From JBEKYD01 sp049509915 (GTDB taxonomy: Bacteria; Acidobacteriota; Terriglobia; Bryobacterales; Bryobacteraceae): 26,346 bases of DNA. Positions 1-8,287 of the stretch are shown in pieces. The notes under the pieces are model-generated. The model was not told the origin of the DNA. It saw only the letters and a program-made list of their open reading frames with translations, and did no database searches. The position numbers were made by a program, and so were the translations under genes. Numbering within the stretch: the first letter of the stretch is position 1; the number at the start of each line of letters is the position of its first letter. Location: NCBI GenBank assembly GCA_049509915.1, contig JBEKZL010000070.1:1-26346 (forward strand), read 5' to 3'.

Positions 1-240
1 AAGCAGGAAACTTATGACTGGTTCAAGTCCAACCGCCGCCACGTGGAAGTCTTCCAGCTTGCGCCCTACTGGCCGGAATTGAATGCGACCGAGCGCATCT
101 GGAATTACACGCGCAAGTATGTAACTCACAGTCGGTTCTTCGAAAAACCGCAGGATTTGTGTGACGCGCTCTTCAGCAGATTTGATTACGTGCGACACCA
201 TCCGCAGGAGATTGAAGACCTGCTGAATCTCTCTTTTTGA
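1..240 (+). CDS. IS630-family transposase, C-terminal part (5' end outside window)
   Basis: The frame is open from the first base and ends at a TGA at 238-240, so this is the last 79 residues of a longer protein. It carries the closing block of the DDE_3 endonuclease domain: LAPYWPELNATERIWNYTR, the usual PYSPxLNPIExxW motif of IS630/Tc1-like transposases, in which the glutamate is the last residue of the DDE triad. The remaining tail (FEKPQDLCDALFSRF...) is also typical. The enzyme would cut and rejoin the ends of its own element. Whether the copy is intact cannot be seen because the start lies outside. A second IS630 piece in the same orientation closes the right end of the window. Confidence 0.85.
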   Translation, partial: KQETYDWFKSNRRHVEVFQLAPYWPELNATERIWNYTRKYVTHSRFFEKPQDLCDALFSRFDYVRHHPQEIEDLLNLSF

Positions 241-273
241 TTGTGATGTCGAATTATTATGCGCGGATATATA
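222..273 (+). repeat. Left copy of a ~52-bp direct repeat (IS630 3' end)
   Basis: The last codons of the transposase and the following non-coding bases, through GATTGTGATGTCGAATT and ATGCGCG to TATATA, recur at 25964-26016 in the same orientation. I count about five differences including one indel. The repeat probably marks the 3' terminus of the IS630 element. In this copy an ATG within it (259-261) opens only a 14-codon frame. Confidence 0.8.
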
Positions 274-800
274 GTATGGCCAGACATGACTGACTGGCAG
301 TAGCATCACTTCCCACGGTGTACCTGACATTCGGCGGCGGGTAAGCGACGCCAGATTTAGGTTCAGGGCCATGGGTGGAAAGCGGCGTGATCCCGCTGAT
401 ATTACGTCACCACGGGGCGTGCAGCGGCCACTTGTTGCAGCACTTTGACTTTTTTCTTTTGAACCGGTGCGAAACCGGCTGATGGGCACTTCCTGAATGT
501 GGCGGGCGCCCGGAGCGGGCCCTCGTGCTCCGTGTCCAATCGATTGGACATCTGCACGTACCTGATGTTAAAGGGCTTAACATTGAACACTTTCCCGCTG
601 GTGACGAGAGCGGGCAGCATTTGCCCATCAAGTTTCTCGACAATGTGAACAGAGATTGGCGGCCACGAATCGTGGGCGGTAACCGGCCGTCGGCACCTCC
701 ACGGTTTGGCGTCAACTTGGATGACGTGGACGCACTGGCGGGAGGGTTCCTCCACAGCAAACCTCATGAGGGGAATCTCAAGGACTCAGCGAGAATTACC
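241..800. other. No assignable gene; low-grade open frames only
   Basis: Downstream of the transposase there is no frame I can tie to a family. A minus-strand frame (402-767) and an overlapping plus-strand frame (525-1016) are both open with acceptable codon use. Neither shows a recognisable motif or a clear ribosome binding site, and they cannot both be real. The block lies between an IS end and a probable gene and is best read as insertion debris. Confidence 0.4.
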
Positions 801-1316
801 TCAGCGGGTCGCTTTGAAGTTGGTGATTTGGGCTTGGAGAATCGCGGTCTGTCGCTGCAAATCCGATGCTGCAATTTTCATCTGATCAACTTCTTCCGGG
901 CTGACATCCCAGGCGCCGGCGTTCCGATCGAGCAACCCCCGCGCGCGGTTGCGGTAAACCATCAACGTCCCGAGGCTGTTCAGGAAGGTCTCACGGAACG
1001 GATTGTCTGGCGGTAGTACGCGGCTCGTAGCTTGATAAAACTCCGTCAGTCGCGTAAACGTCACGGCCTGCGAGATGAAATGTCTTTCGTCGCTTTGGTC
1101 CCCTTCGACAATCACTAATGCACGTTTAGCCTGACGAAAAAATACTCGCTGGTTTGTCGCAATGTCGAGCCAGATGTCGGACAGCTCCTTAAGATCAGCA
1201 TAGACTGCGTCCAACCATCCCTCGGCTCGCTTGCGACGGTCGGCCTCGGAGCTACTAACGCGGCCATTTGCCCACTCGAATATCTTCCAGAGATCGGACA
1301 CTCCAATGACGGCCAT
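801..1316 (-). CDS. Hypothetical helical protein, 171 aa
   Basis: I do not recognise the family. The frame could start 27 codons upstream, but the ATG at 1316 (MAVIGVSDLWKIF) begins the part that looks like protein, so it is preferred; no strong Shine-Dalgarno precedes it. The sequence is rich in charged and amphipathic stretches (EADRRKRAEGWLDAVYADLKEL; QLQRQTAILQAQ-like end), suggesting an all-helical soluble protein with a possible C-terminal coiled coil. No signal peptide or membrane segment is visible. It is transcribed away from the broken NACHT gene, 214 bp apart. Association with that defence-like gene is possible but only by position. Codon use is mixed in third positions, less GC-rich than the glycosidase genes, which fits an accessory origin. 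Confidence 0.65.
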   Translation of the reverse strand: MAVIGVSDLWKIFEWANGRVSSSEADRRKRAEGWLDAVYADLKELSDIWLDIATNQRVFFRQAKRALVIVEGDQSDERHFISQAVTFTRLTEFYQATSRVLPPDNPFRETFLNSLGTLMVYRNRARGLLDRNAGAWDVSPEEVDQMKIAASDLQRQTAILQAQITNFKATR

Positions 1317-1530
1317 GATGGAGAGTGTACCGCACCGCAACCGGTCAACTTGCCGCATAACCCCCAAACCACTGACCTGGCAACGCCCGGTGGTCATGCG
1401 CGCGGATAGAGGAACGATATTCAGCGCTATTGGCCAGTACGTGGACGTGGATTGCCAGACCGTGGCGTTATCGTTCCTGATTCGGAGTCAGAACTCGGGC
1501 GCGCGAAAGTGTCAGGATTAAAGAGCACAC

Positions 1531-3607
1531 ATGCTCGACTCCGAACACGAGGAACACGTTCTCCGTACCTGCGAACGGGCCGCCCTTGACCGGTATGTCC
1601 CCCGCCGATTCACGACCGCCTCTGAAACTGGCGAGATCCCGCTGGAGGAGTATCAGTTTCGCGGAGTCTTTCGCGAACGGTCACCGGACCTGGCGGAACT
1701 GCTACAACATCGGCGACTGCTGATCCTCGCGGAACCAGGAGGGGGCAAATCGGTCGTGGCCCGCGCCGCAGTTCACGAGAGCCTGGAGGCCCGCCGGATT
1801 CCAATCCTGGCGGAACTCAAGGAATATCGGGGCGACCTTACCGCCCTGCTTCGGATGGTCGCGCCCGAAGGGCTGTTACGCGATGACGCGCCGCGACGGG
1901 CATACATTTTCGACGGGATCGACGAAGTCCCGGCGGAGTTTCTGGTCGGTTTCGCTCGGGACCTGGACACGCTGGCACAGAACGATCCGCAAGCGACGAT
2001 GCTCGCCACCGGGCGCCAGGCTTTCTACGTCGCCCACCGGACACTGTTTCCAACACTGGCCGCAGTCTTTCACATCCTCGATTTCGCCGACGAAGACATC
2101 CGGCGATACGCGAAGCTGTCCGGAATCCGGTCGATGACTTCCTGCGGGCTGCAGAGAGATTGGATATCGAGGAACAGTTGGCCAACCCGTTTGCGCTGAG
2201 GGTCCTGGTGGAGAGGTTCCGCGCGGCGGGGCAATTGAGCGACCGCCGGAGCGAGATGGTGAGCGCGACTATCGACCGACTGATTCAGAGTCGCCCCCGC
2301 CTCAATGGCCACCGGCAACGGCGCGCCCTCTGCATGCTGGCGGTCGCTTTAGAGGTCTATTCGCGAGACGAGCTGACGGAGCAGGAGGCGCTGCGCGTCA
2401 TCCGCACCTCCATGCGGGTCTCGGAAGTGGAGGCGCGCGATCTTCTCGATGAACTATACGGTTCCATTCTCCGGCGAACGGCGAACGGTCTTGCCTTCCA
2501 GATGCGCACGTACGGCGAGTATCTCGCGGCGGAAGAGCTGGAATGAGAGGACCCGCGCCGCATCCGTGAACTTGCCTTTTCGATCCCCATACGCCCAACG
2601 ACAGCTGGATGAACACCGTCGGCTATCTGGTAGAGTTGAACCCGCAGGTACGGGCGCTCTTCATACGCAAGTTCCCGTTCTGAGTCCTGCAATCGTCCCT
2701 TGCCGCATTCAGCGAGGCAGAGAAAGCTGCGGTCGCCTCCGGCATCCTGGAGGAGTTCCGGCAGCAGCGGCAGTCCCTGCGCATCGATCCGCGCGTGCGC
2801 ATCCGGCACCTCGCCCGTTTTATCACCCCTGCAGTCGAGGAGGAACTCCGTCGCGACCTGGCGTCCGGAGATGAGGTACTGTCCGGCAATGCCCTGATTC
2901 TCCTGGGCGTGCTCCGTCGGCCGGAGGCAATGGAGGCGGCGTTGCCAATTGCGAAGGACCGCAGGCGCGGTGCGGCCATCCGGCAGCGCGCGATGATCGC
3001 TGTTTCCAACGCTGGCACCGCGGCGAACATCCCCGACCTGCTCGTAGCGCTGACGGCGGACGACCCGATACTGCAGAACCTCATCGACGCGATCGGAGCC
3101 ATCACGGATGCCGCCCACATCCCTCCGGTGCTGGACCTGGTCCTCGAAATGGACGCCATGCTCAGCGCCACCTACTACCACTTCCGTGATCTGAGATCTC
3201 GTGAGGCACTGGTTTCGGTATTGCGATATCTGGCCGGCAGGCCGCAGGAGCTGAACAACAACCGGATCGACGGATACATCGAGCCCATTCTTGCAACGAT
3301 CCCCGGCTTTTTCGATGCCGAGATCGCAGGCTTGTGCGCCGACATCCTTTGCGCCGTCGCTGACGAGCATTTCTACGCCGATCGCGACGGGCCATTGCGG
3401 ATCATACTGGCGCAGTTGCGGGAGGCGGACCCACATGGCGAGGTGGCGCGGCTTTTCTTCGAGCGTCAGCTGCATTCGCCGGTCCCCTACGGCAACCTGT
3501 ATTTCAGTATCCGGTTTGCGGCGGCGAGCCAGCTTCGTGCGGGGCCCGGTCCGGGAACTGCTGCGGCCCCAGTCGCCCTTGGTCCGAGGCCAGCCTGCCG
3601 GAGTTGA
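1531..3607 (+). pseudogene. NACHT-family STAND NTPase with helical-repeat C-terminus, multiply broken
   Basis: The first frame (1531-2199) encodes a P-loop NTPase core: Walker A AEPGGGKS at residues 67-74 and a NACHT-style Walker B FDGIDE at 127-132. The reading continues in another frame from about 2130 (PVDDFLRAAERLDIEEQ), which means a one-base loss near 2125-2132. An in-frame TGA interrupts at 2544 (AEELE*EDPRR). A further frame change lies near 2585-2593 before PNDSWMNTVGYLVELNP, and a second in-frame TGA sits at 2681 (RKFPF*VLQS, probably from TGG). From 2684 the frame is open to 3607 and encodes repeated helices of HEAT/Armadillo type. The last ~25 residues look frameshifted too. NACHT NTPases are signal-sensing switches; several bacterial ones act in antiphage defence. 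With these lesions it cannot make a full protein. Confidence 0.85.
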
Positions 3608-4184
3608 TCTGTTCCGCAAGGCACAACGGCTTGAGGCTCCGGTAACCAAACGGCGCGACAGGCGCTACGAGCCGGCCAGCGGACGGGCATCTGGCAGGAA
3701 AATGCGCGTCAGCCAAGGGGCAGACGTTTGTGATCGCCGGATGAGGGCTGGGGATCTAGGAGCAGTAATATTCCGGCTACTATGACGGCAGCCGCGATCA
3801 CATAGGCAATTTCGGCGTGAGCCGTCGAACTGGGGGTGACCGGACTTAACCGAAGTAATCTTCCAGAACCGCGTATTCTGGCCCCCAAGCGTCAAAAGCC
3901 CACGTCGGCATTATTTTCCCAATTGGCTTCCGACCGGCGTGTCGCGAGATCGATCTCCGCGCTTAGCGTGTCTACCGGCCGCGCCGGTCGAAAGCTTCAG
4001 ATGCCGAGCCGACGGTCGCACTGCCGACGGTCGAAAACGGGGACAAAACGCGTCGGCAAACCCAGTTAGAATAGCTGGTGGCGCCGTTTCTTCGCGGTCC
4101 GCTCTGGGAGCGGACGAGAAGATCATCCGTTTATCGACTCAGCGAGATCCGCTGGGCGGACGACAAGCTCGTGTGGGACACTGA
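3608..4184. other. No intact gene; possible membrane-anchor tail on the minus strand
   Basis: I see no credible full gene in this block. On the minus strand a frame ending with a TGA at 3709-3711 reads AHAEIAYVIAAAVIVAGILLLLD over about 3740-3815. That is a convincing single transmembrane segment followed by a short polar tail, so it may be the 3' scrap of a membrane-anchored protein. The plus-strand frames are arginine-rich and look like shadow or decayed sequence. Confidence 0.35.
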
Positions 4185-4337
4185 ACGTCACGCAGCGACT
4201 CTGATTACGCCGACAAGTTCGCGTTTTATCTTGCCTATGACCAAGCGTGCGCCTACTGCACCAAGCTCCTCAGACTCGCTGACCTTCAGATAGATCACAT
4301 CATCCCGCAGAATCTGGCGAAAGATCCCCGAGGCTGA
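4185..4337 (+). pseudogene. HNH endonuclease fragment
   Basis: A short frame following a TGA (4182-4184) and ending at a TGA at 4335 contains DQACAYCTKLL and then LQIDHIIPQNL. This is the CxxC ... DHIIP core of HNH nucleases: one zinc-binding CxxC pair and the histidine of the catalytic beta-beta-alpha-metal fold. The second CxxC pair and the final HNH asparagine/histidine, which should follow, are missing because the sequence changes identity near 4325-4337, where it runs into the receiver-domain fragment from the other strand. No start codon or ribosome site is visible. HNH domains occur in restriction enzymes, homing endonucleases and mobile elements; this piece is too small to say which. 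Confidence 0.7.
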
Positions 4338-4731
4338 CCAGCGTAGCAACGGCCTGCCGCATCAGTCCGGGAACCCACGGCTTTTGCAAGATGGCAACAG
4401 AATCGGAAGGCAGTTCTGAAAGTTTGGCGGCATCCTGCTCGTTCCACATGTCCGCTGGATATCCAGATGTCAGGACGATCCGCAGATTTGGCAGGAAGCA
4501 ACGAAGCTCCAACGCCACTCGAATACCAGAACTGACCGGCAGCGTCACATCGGCAATGAGCAAATCGATGTCTCCATCGCTTTCCTCAAATCGCCGAAAC
4601 GCCTGTTTTGGGCTGACCTCTTTCGGCCGACCGGGCCAAGGCCGATCCTCCAGAATTCGGGACAGTTCATCCATTTGGAAGCGGCCTCGCCAGAGCAAAA
4701 GTGTCGGAAGGCTCGTCGAGAGAGCCCTCAT
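4300..4731 (-). pseudogene. Response-regulator receiver domain, N-terminally degraded
   Basis: The frame encodes most of a CheY-like receiver: phospho-acceptor D61 in LLIADVTLP, T88 in VLTSGYP and the conserved lysine K117 in ILQKPW, correctly spaced. The first beta strand with its acidic pair (normally VVDDE-like) is absent; residues 1-35 instead read as unrelated or scrambled sequence, so the Mg-binding pocket would be incomplete. No output domain follows, since the frame stops about 25 residues after the lysine. In an intact form it would be a two-component receiver, perhaps the C-terminal receiver of a hybrid kinase. Its 3' end overlaps the HNH scrap tail to tail, marking an old recombination joint. 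Its 5' end lies 8 bp from the receptor promoter on the other strand. Confidence 0.65.
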
Positions 4732-4738
4732 ATTCCCC

Positions 4739-4767
4739 TTGACAGCTCAGAGGATTTGGAGTACTGT
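4739..4767 (+). promoter_or_regulatory. Sigma-70-type promoter for the TonB-dependent receptor
   Basis: A perfect TTGACA (4739-4744) is followed after 17 bp by TACTGT (4762-4767), which keeps the key T, A and final T of the -10 box. Transcription would start near 4774, giving an 80-nt leader before the ATG at 4854. Confidence 0.6.
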
Positions 4768-4804
4768 TTATCCGCAATGCCGGGAGTTGACGACGTGCGA
4801 AGCT

Positions 4805-4849
4805 TTGCTCGTTACGCCTCCGGTCGAGCAAGTGCGTACAGAAGGAGGT
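4805..4849 (+). promoter_or_regulatory. Leader hairpin with anti-Shine-Dalgarno loop plus strong RBS
   Basis: TTGCTCG (4805-4811) and CGAGCAA (4825-4831) form a perfect 7-bp stem. Its 13-nt loop contains CCTCC (4817-4821). The ribosome site AAGGAGG follows at 4843-4849, five bases before the start codon. The loop CCTCC is complementary to the GGAGG, so two alternative folds are possible. The strong site itself fixes the receptor start; the regulatory reading is inference. Confidence 0.45.
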
Positions 4850-4853
4850 TGTA

Positions 4854-7800
4854 ATGGGCCTGAGTACACAGAAAAGTCCGTGCCGCCTGATGGGGTGGCC
4901 CGGAGTGGCGCTGGGCAGAGTGTTACTAGCACTGTCCCTGCCCTGCGGTTGTGCTTTTGCACAGAATACCAACGCCGGCGAAATCCGCGGCACGGTCACA
5001 GACACCTCGGGAGCTGTCGTGCCGGGGGCAAACGTGGTCATTCTCGACACCCTGACCGGCGTCAAGACGCAGATCGTCACGAATGCGGCTGGCATTTACG
5101 ATGCCCTCTCGCTGGTGCCCGGCGACTACTCTCTCACCTTCGGCGCAGCCGGTTTCAGCACCTTTGTGCGGCAAGGGGTGGTCCTGCGCGCGGAAGTGAT
5201 TACCGTGGACGCCCAGCTAAAAGTCGGAGCGGCCACCTCGGAAGTGGTGGTGACCGCCGAGGCTACCCAACTGCGAACAGAAGGTGCGGAGCAGGGATCC
5301 ACCCTGATTTCCAACACCCTCCAGTACTTGCCCAATGTTGGCGAGACCTGGGTGAATTTCACCGCTACCCTGCCCGGTGTCACCGGTACGGGGGGAGCCG
5401 TGTCCGTGAACGGAACCGAACGCTATCAGGGGAACTGGCTCTCTGACGGCGGGAACATCATCTTAACGGGCAGCAATAACACCAACAACTTCGATACTTT
5501 CGAAACTATAGCCGAAGTCGAAATCTCCACCGCCAGCTTCAACGCTCAATACGGTAACGGCACCGCCGTTTTCAACCAGATCACCAAGGGCGGCACGAAC
5601 CAGTTCCACGGCGCGGCGTACGACTACACGCAGAACGATGCTTTTAATGCGCGAAGCTTCTTTGCGACGAGAGTGCCCATTCAAAAGCAGGACGAGTTTG
5701 GCGGTTCGGTCGGCGGGCCCATCCGGAAGGACAAGCTGTTCTTCTACGCCAACTACGACAGTACTCTTTCCCATTCGGCGAGCCCGGGCTTTTACACGTA
5801 TCCGACGTCGGATATGAGGGCCGGCAATTTCTCGAATTCGGTCTTCCCGACGGTTTACAATCCCGCGTCGCTGGCGACCGTGAACGGGCAACAGGTTCGC
5901 ACGCCGTTCCCCGGCAACCAGGTCCCTACCAGTTCCCTGGACCCGGTCGCCCTGAAAATGCAGTCCTACTTCCCACAGCCGCAGCCGAACCTCCCGGGAT
6001 ATTACAACAACTACTACTTCGATGCGCTAACGAAAACCCGGCCCTATACGATCCTGGGGAGAGTGGACTACGACATTTCCAGCCGGAACCGTCTGAGCAC
6101 CTCCATGTCGTTGAACATCGCCAACACCACTCCGGGCACTTTTTCTGCGCCGCAGTTCCCACTCACTACCACCAAGAGTGACGATACGGGCGAACAGGGG
6201 CAGCTCACGGACGTGTGGATGATAAGTCCAACGTTGGTCAACGAATTCCGGGCGGCTATGATCCGCCAGTATGGCTTTTACCTTAATCAGTCTCTAAACG
6301 GGGGTTACATCCAGAAGCTCGGGCTAAACTATGCGATAGCGGACCAGTTCCCGTCGGTTTCGATTAGTGGCCCGGTCGGTTCGACGAGCATCAGCCCGGG
6401 GACCGACGCCACCCAAGGCCAGACCACCGATACCTACTCGGACACCATTACGATCATGCGCGGCAAGCAGATCATCAAAGCGGGTGCGCAGTTGGAGGTG
6501 ACCGAAGACAACTTGAACGCCTGGGGCGCTGTCAATGCCGCTTCGTTCAGTTTCAGTGGAGTCTTCACCGCGCCGGCGCCGTTTGCCGCGGGCGGCTTGG
6601 GGTACGCGGATTTCCTGACCGGCCAGGTAAGTTCCTGGAGCGCCTCTATCAGCCCGATAGACGGTCTCCGCGGCAAGGACGCAGCCTTTTTTGTCCAGGA
6701 CGACATCAAACTCAGACCTAACCTCACCATCAACCTCGGGATTCGCTATCAGATCCAGGGCGGGTTTAGCGAGGTGAGGGACCGTCAGGCCGACTTCGAC
6801 CCGACGCTCTTAAATCCCGCGACGAATACGCTCGGGGCGATGTGGTATGGCGGCGCCGAAGGGCGGAACTCGCTGCAGAAAACCATCTGGGACACCTTCC
6901 TTCCACGGGTCGGATTCGCCTGGACACTCAATAATAAATGGTCCGTCCGCGGTGGGTTCGGCATGTACAGTCACCGCTGGAGCACGGACGTTTATGGCAC
7001 CAATTCCGTCAGGAGCACGACGGGTTTCTTTACGACGGGGAGCGAGGCCCAGACCGCCGACACCGAGCCGCTGTTCCTCCTTTCCAATCCGAATCCTCCC
7101 CTCGCTCTTTACATCCCCAACCCCAGCGGGAGGACGCCCGCGTCTTTGAACGGCCAGGCGGTGAATTACTGGCCGTATAACACGCCGGTTCCTGGGCTCT
7201 ACTCGTGGTCGATTGGCCTGCAGCGGGAGTTGCAGCACGGCATGATTGCGGAAGCGTCGTATGTTGGCAACCATGGGGCGAATCTGTCGTTCCCCGTGGA
7301 TATAAACCAGGTGCCCCTGGGGCTTCTTGGCCAAGGGCAATCAGCCCGGCCGTACCCCCAGTACCAGACCATTACCGGCGACAACTACAACAACATTTCC
7401 AACTACGACGCATTGCAAGCTTCCTTGAAGAAGCGGTTCTCCAAGGGTTTCAGCCTCGATGCCAATTACACCTGGTCCAAGAATCTCGTCGACTTCGACG
7501 CTTCCGGCTGGGGTGGAAAGGCCGGCACGGCACAATTTCAGCGCGCTTACAGCCCGAGTGCCAACTATGGGCTCTCGAACAACAATTACCCGCAGGCTTT
7601 CAAGATGATCGTCGTCTATGAGTTGCCGTTTGGCAAAGGAAAAGCGCTCTTGGGCTCCGGCAGCGGCCTGCTGGATGCAGTGTTCGGCGGCTGGCAGGCG
7701 TCGGGCATTTTCATGCGCCAGACCGGCCCGCCGTTCAATCCGGTAATGGGCACGGCGAATCTGAGCGGCGCGCTGTCGTCAAATATGAGTTGGTATCCAA

Positions 7801-8141
7801 CCCGGATCGGCAGCGGATCGGTATCCGACCAGACGCTTAGCCATTGGTTCGATCCCACGGCGTTCACCCAACCTGCCGCGTACACGTTCGGCGACTCCGG
7901 AAGGAACATTCTGACGGCGCCGGGATTGTCGACGCTGGATTTCTCGATGGGCAAGAACTTCAGCCTTTCGAAACTGCACGAAGGCATGCGGCTGCTGTTC
8001 CGCATGGATGCCAGTAATATACTGAATCATCCTTGCTTCTCGGCTCCGAACTCCAGTATCGGGGCGTCGGGCGTGGGAGTCGTATCCTCAACGACCATCG
8101 GCGGCCGAACGCTGCAACTGGGCGCCCGGCTTTCCTTCTAG
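4854..8141 (+). CDS. TonB-dependent receptor, Oar-like, with carboxypeptidase-regulatory N-terminal domain
   Basis: This is a 1095-residue outer-membrane protein. A signal peptide ends around residue 37 (LALSLPCGCAFAQ). A CarboxypepD_reg-like beta sandwich follows at ~42-125 (GEIRGTVTDTSGAVVPGANV), then a plug-like region (~130-240) and a long beta barrel rich in aromatic, Asn and Gly strands. It closes with LGARLSF, whose terminal phenylalanine is the usual signal for the outer-membrane assembly machinery. The QYGNGTAVFNQITKGGTNQFHG and FHGAAYDYTQND motifs are standard in the acidobacterial Oar-like expansions. It should import oligosaccharides or another bulky ligand using TonB energy. No SusD-like lipoprotein is encoded next to it, as is normal outside Bacteroidota. 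It heads a plus-strand block of glycosidase-like genes and has its own promoter and a consensus RBS. Substrate cannot be read from sequence. The frame is intact. Confidence 0.95.
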   Translation: MGLSTQKSPCRLMGWPGVALGRVLLALSLPCGCAFAQNTNAGEIRGTVTDTSGAVVPGANVVILDTLTGVKTQIVTNAAGIYDALSLVPGDYSLTFGAAGFSTFVRQGVVLRAEVITVDAQLKVGAATSEVVVTAEATQLRTEGAEQGSTLISNTLQYLPNVGETWVNFTATLPGVTGTGGAVSVNGTERYQGNWLSDGGNIILTGSNNTNNFDTFETIAEVEISTASFNAQYGNGTAVFNQITKGGTNQFHGAAYDYTQNDAFNARSFFATRVPIQKQDEFGGSVGGPIRKDKLFFYANYDSTLSHSASPGFYTYPTSDMRAGNFSNSVFPTVYNPASLATVNGQQVRTPFPGNQVPTSSLDPVALKMQSYFPQPQPNLPGYYNNYYFDALTKTRPYTILGRVDYDISSRNRLSTSMSLNIANTTPGTFSAPQFPLTTTKSDDTGEQGQLTDVWMISPTLVNEFRAAMIRQYGFYLNQSLNGGYIQKLGLNYAIADQFPSVSISGPVGSTSISPGTDATQGQTTDTYSDTITIMRGKQIIKAGAQLEVTEDNLNAWGAVNAASFSFSGVFTAPAPFAAGGLGYADFLTGQVSSWSASISPIDGLRGKDAAFFVQDDIKLRPNLTINLGIRYQIQGGFSEVRDRQADFDPTLLNPATNTLGAMWYGGAEGRNSLQKTIWDTFLPRVGFAWTLNNKWSVRGGFGMYSHRWSTDVYGTNSVRSTTGFFTTGSEAQTADTEPLFLLSNPNPPLALYIPNPSGRTPASLNGQAVNYWPYNTPVPGLYSWSIGLQRELQHGMIAEASYVGNHGANLSFPVDINQVPLGLLGQGQSARPYPQYQTITGDNYNNISNYDALQASLKKRFSKGFSLDANYTWSKNLVDFDASGWGGKAGTAQFQRAYSPSANYGLSNNNYPQAFKMIVVYELPFGKGKALLGSGSGLLDAVFGGWQASGIFMRQTGPPFNPVMGTANLSGALSSNMSWYPTRIGSGSVSDQTLSHWFDPTAFTQPAAYTFGDSGRNILTAPGLSTLDFSMGKNFSLSKLHEGMRLLFRMDASNILNHPCFSAPNSSIGASGVGVVSSTTIGGRTLQLGARLSF

Positions 8142-8156
8142 CGTTTCTGAGTGACC

Positions 8157-8193
8157 CTGGGCGATAGACGGCCTGGCGGCGTCCATCGCCCAG
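8157..8193 (+). terminator. Strong hairpin after the receptor gene (terminator-like)
   Basis: CTGGGCGAT (8157-8165) pairs perfectly with ATCGCCCAG (8185-8193). After one mismatch GACG pairs with CGTC, leaving a 9-nt loop. It begins 16 nt after the receptor stop. No T-run follows, so it may act as a Rho-assisted terminator or as an mRNA-protecting end rather than a classic intrinsic terminator. Confidence 0.55.
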
Positions 8194-8195
8194 TT

Positions 8196-8263
8196 GCAGG
8201 AGGCCGGTTGACTTGTTGCACTCCTGCGACAAGAAGGGTGCCAGGCGGAAAGATGTGCCTGGC
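8196..8263 (+). repeat. Two further inverted repeats in the receptor-glycosidase gap
   Basis: GCAGGAG (8196-8202) pairs with CTCCTGC (8221-8227), and GCCAGGC (8240-8246) with GCCTGGC (8257-8263). With the 8157 hairpin this makes three perfect stems in ~110 bp. They lie just before homology to the beheaded GH36-like copy begins at ~8288. Confidence 0.5.
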
Positions 8264-8287
8264 TCTCACAGCGGTGTTCCCTATCTT

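Noticed and set aside
2357..3649. Long minus-strand open frame of 430 codons
   Set aside because: It is antisense to the NACHT helical-repeat region, which has the recognisable protein; the minus frame is arginine-rich without motifs.
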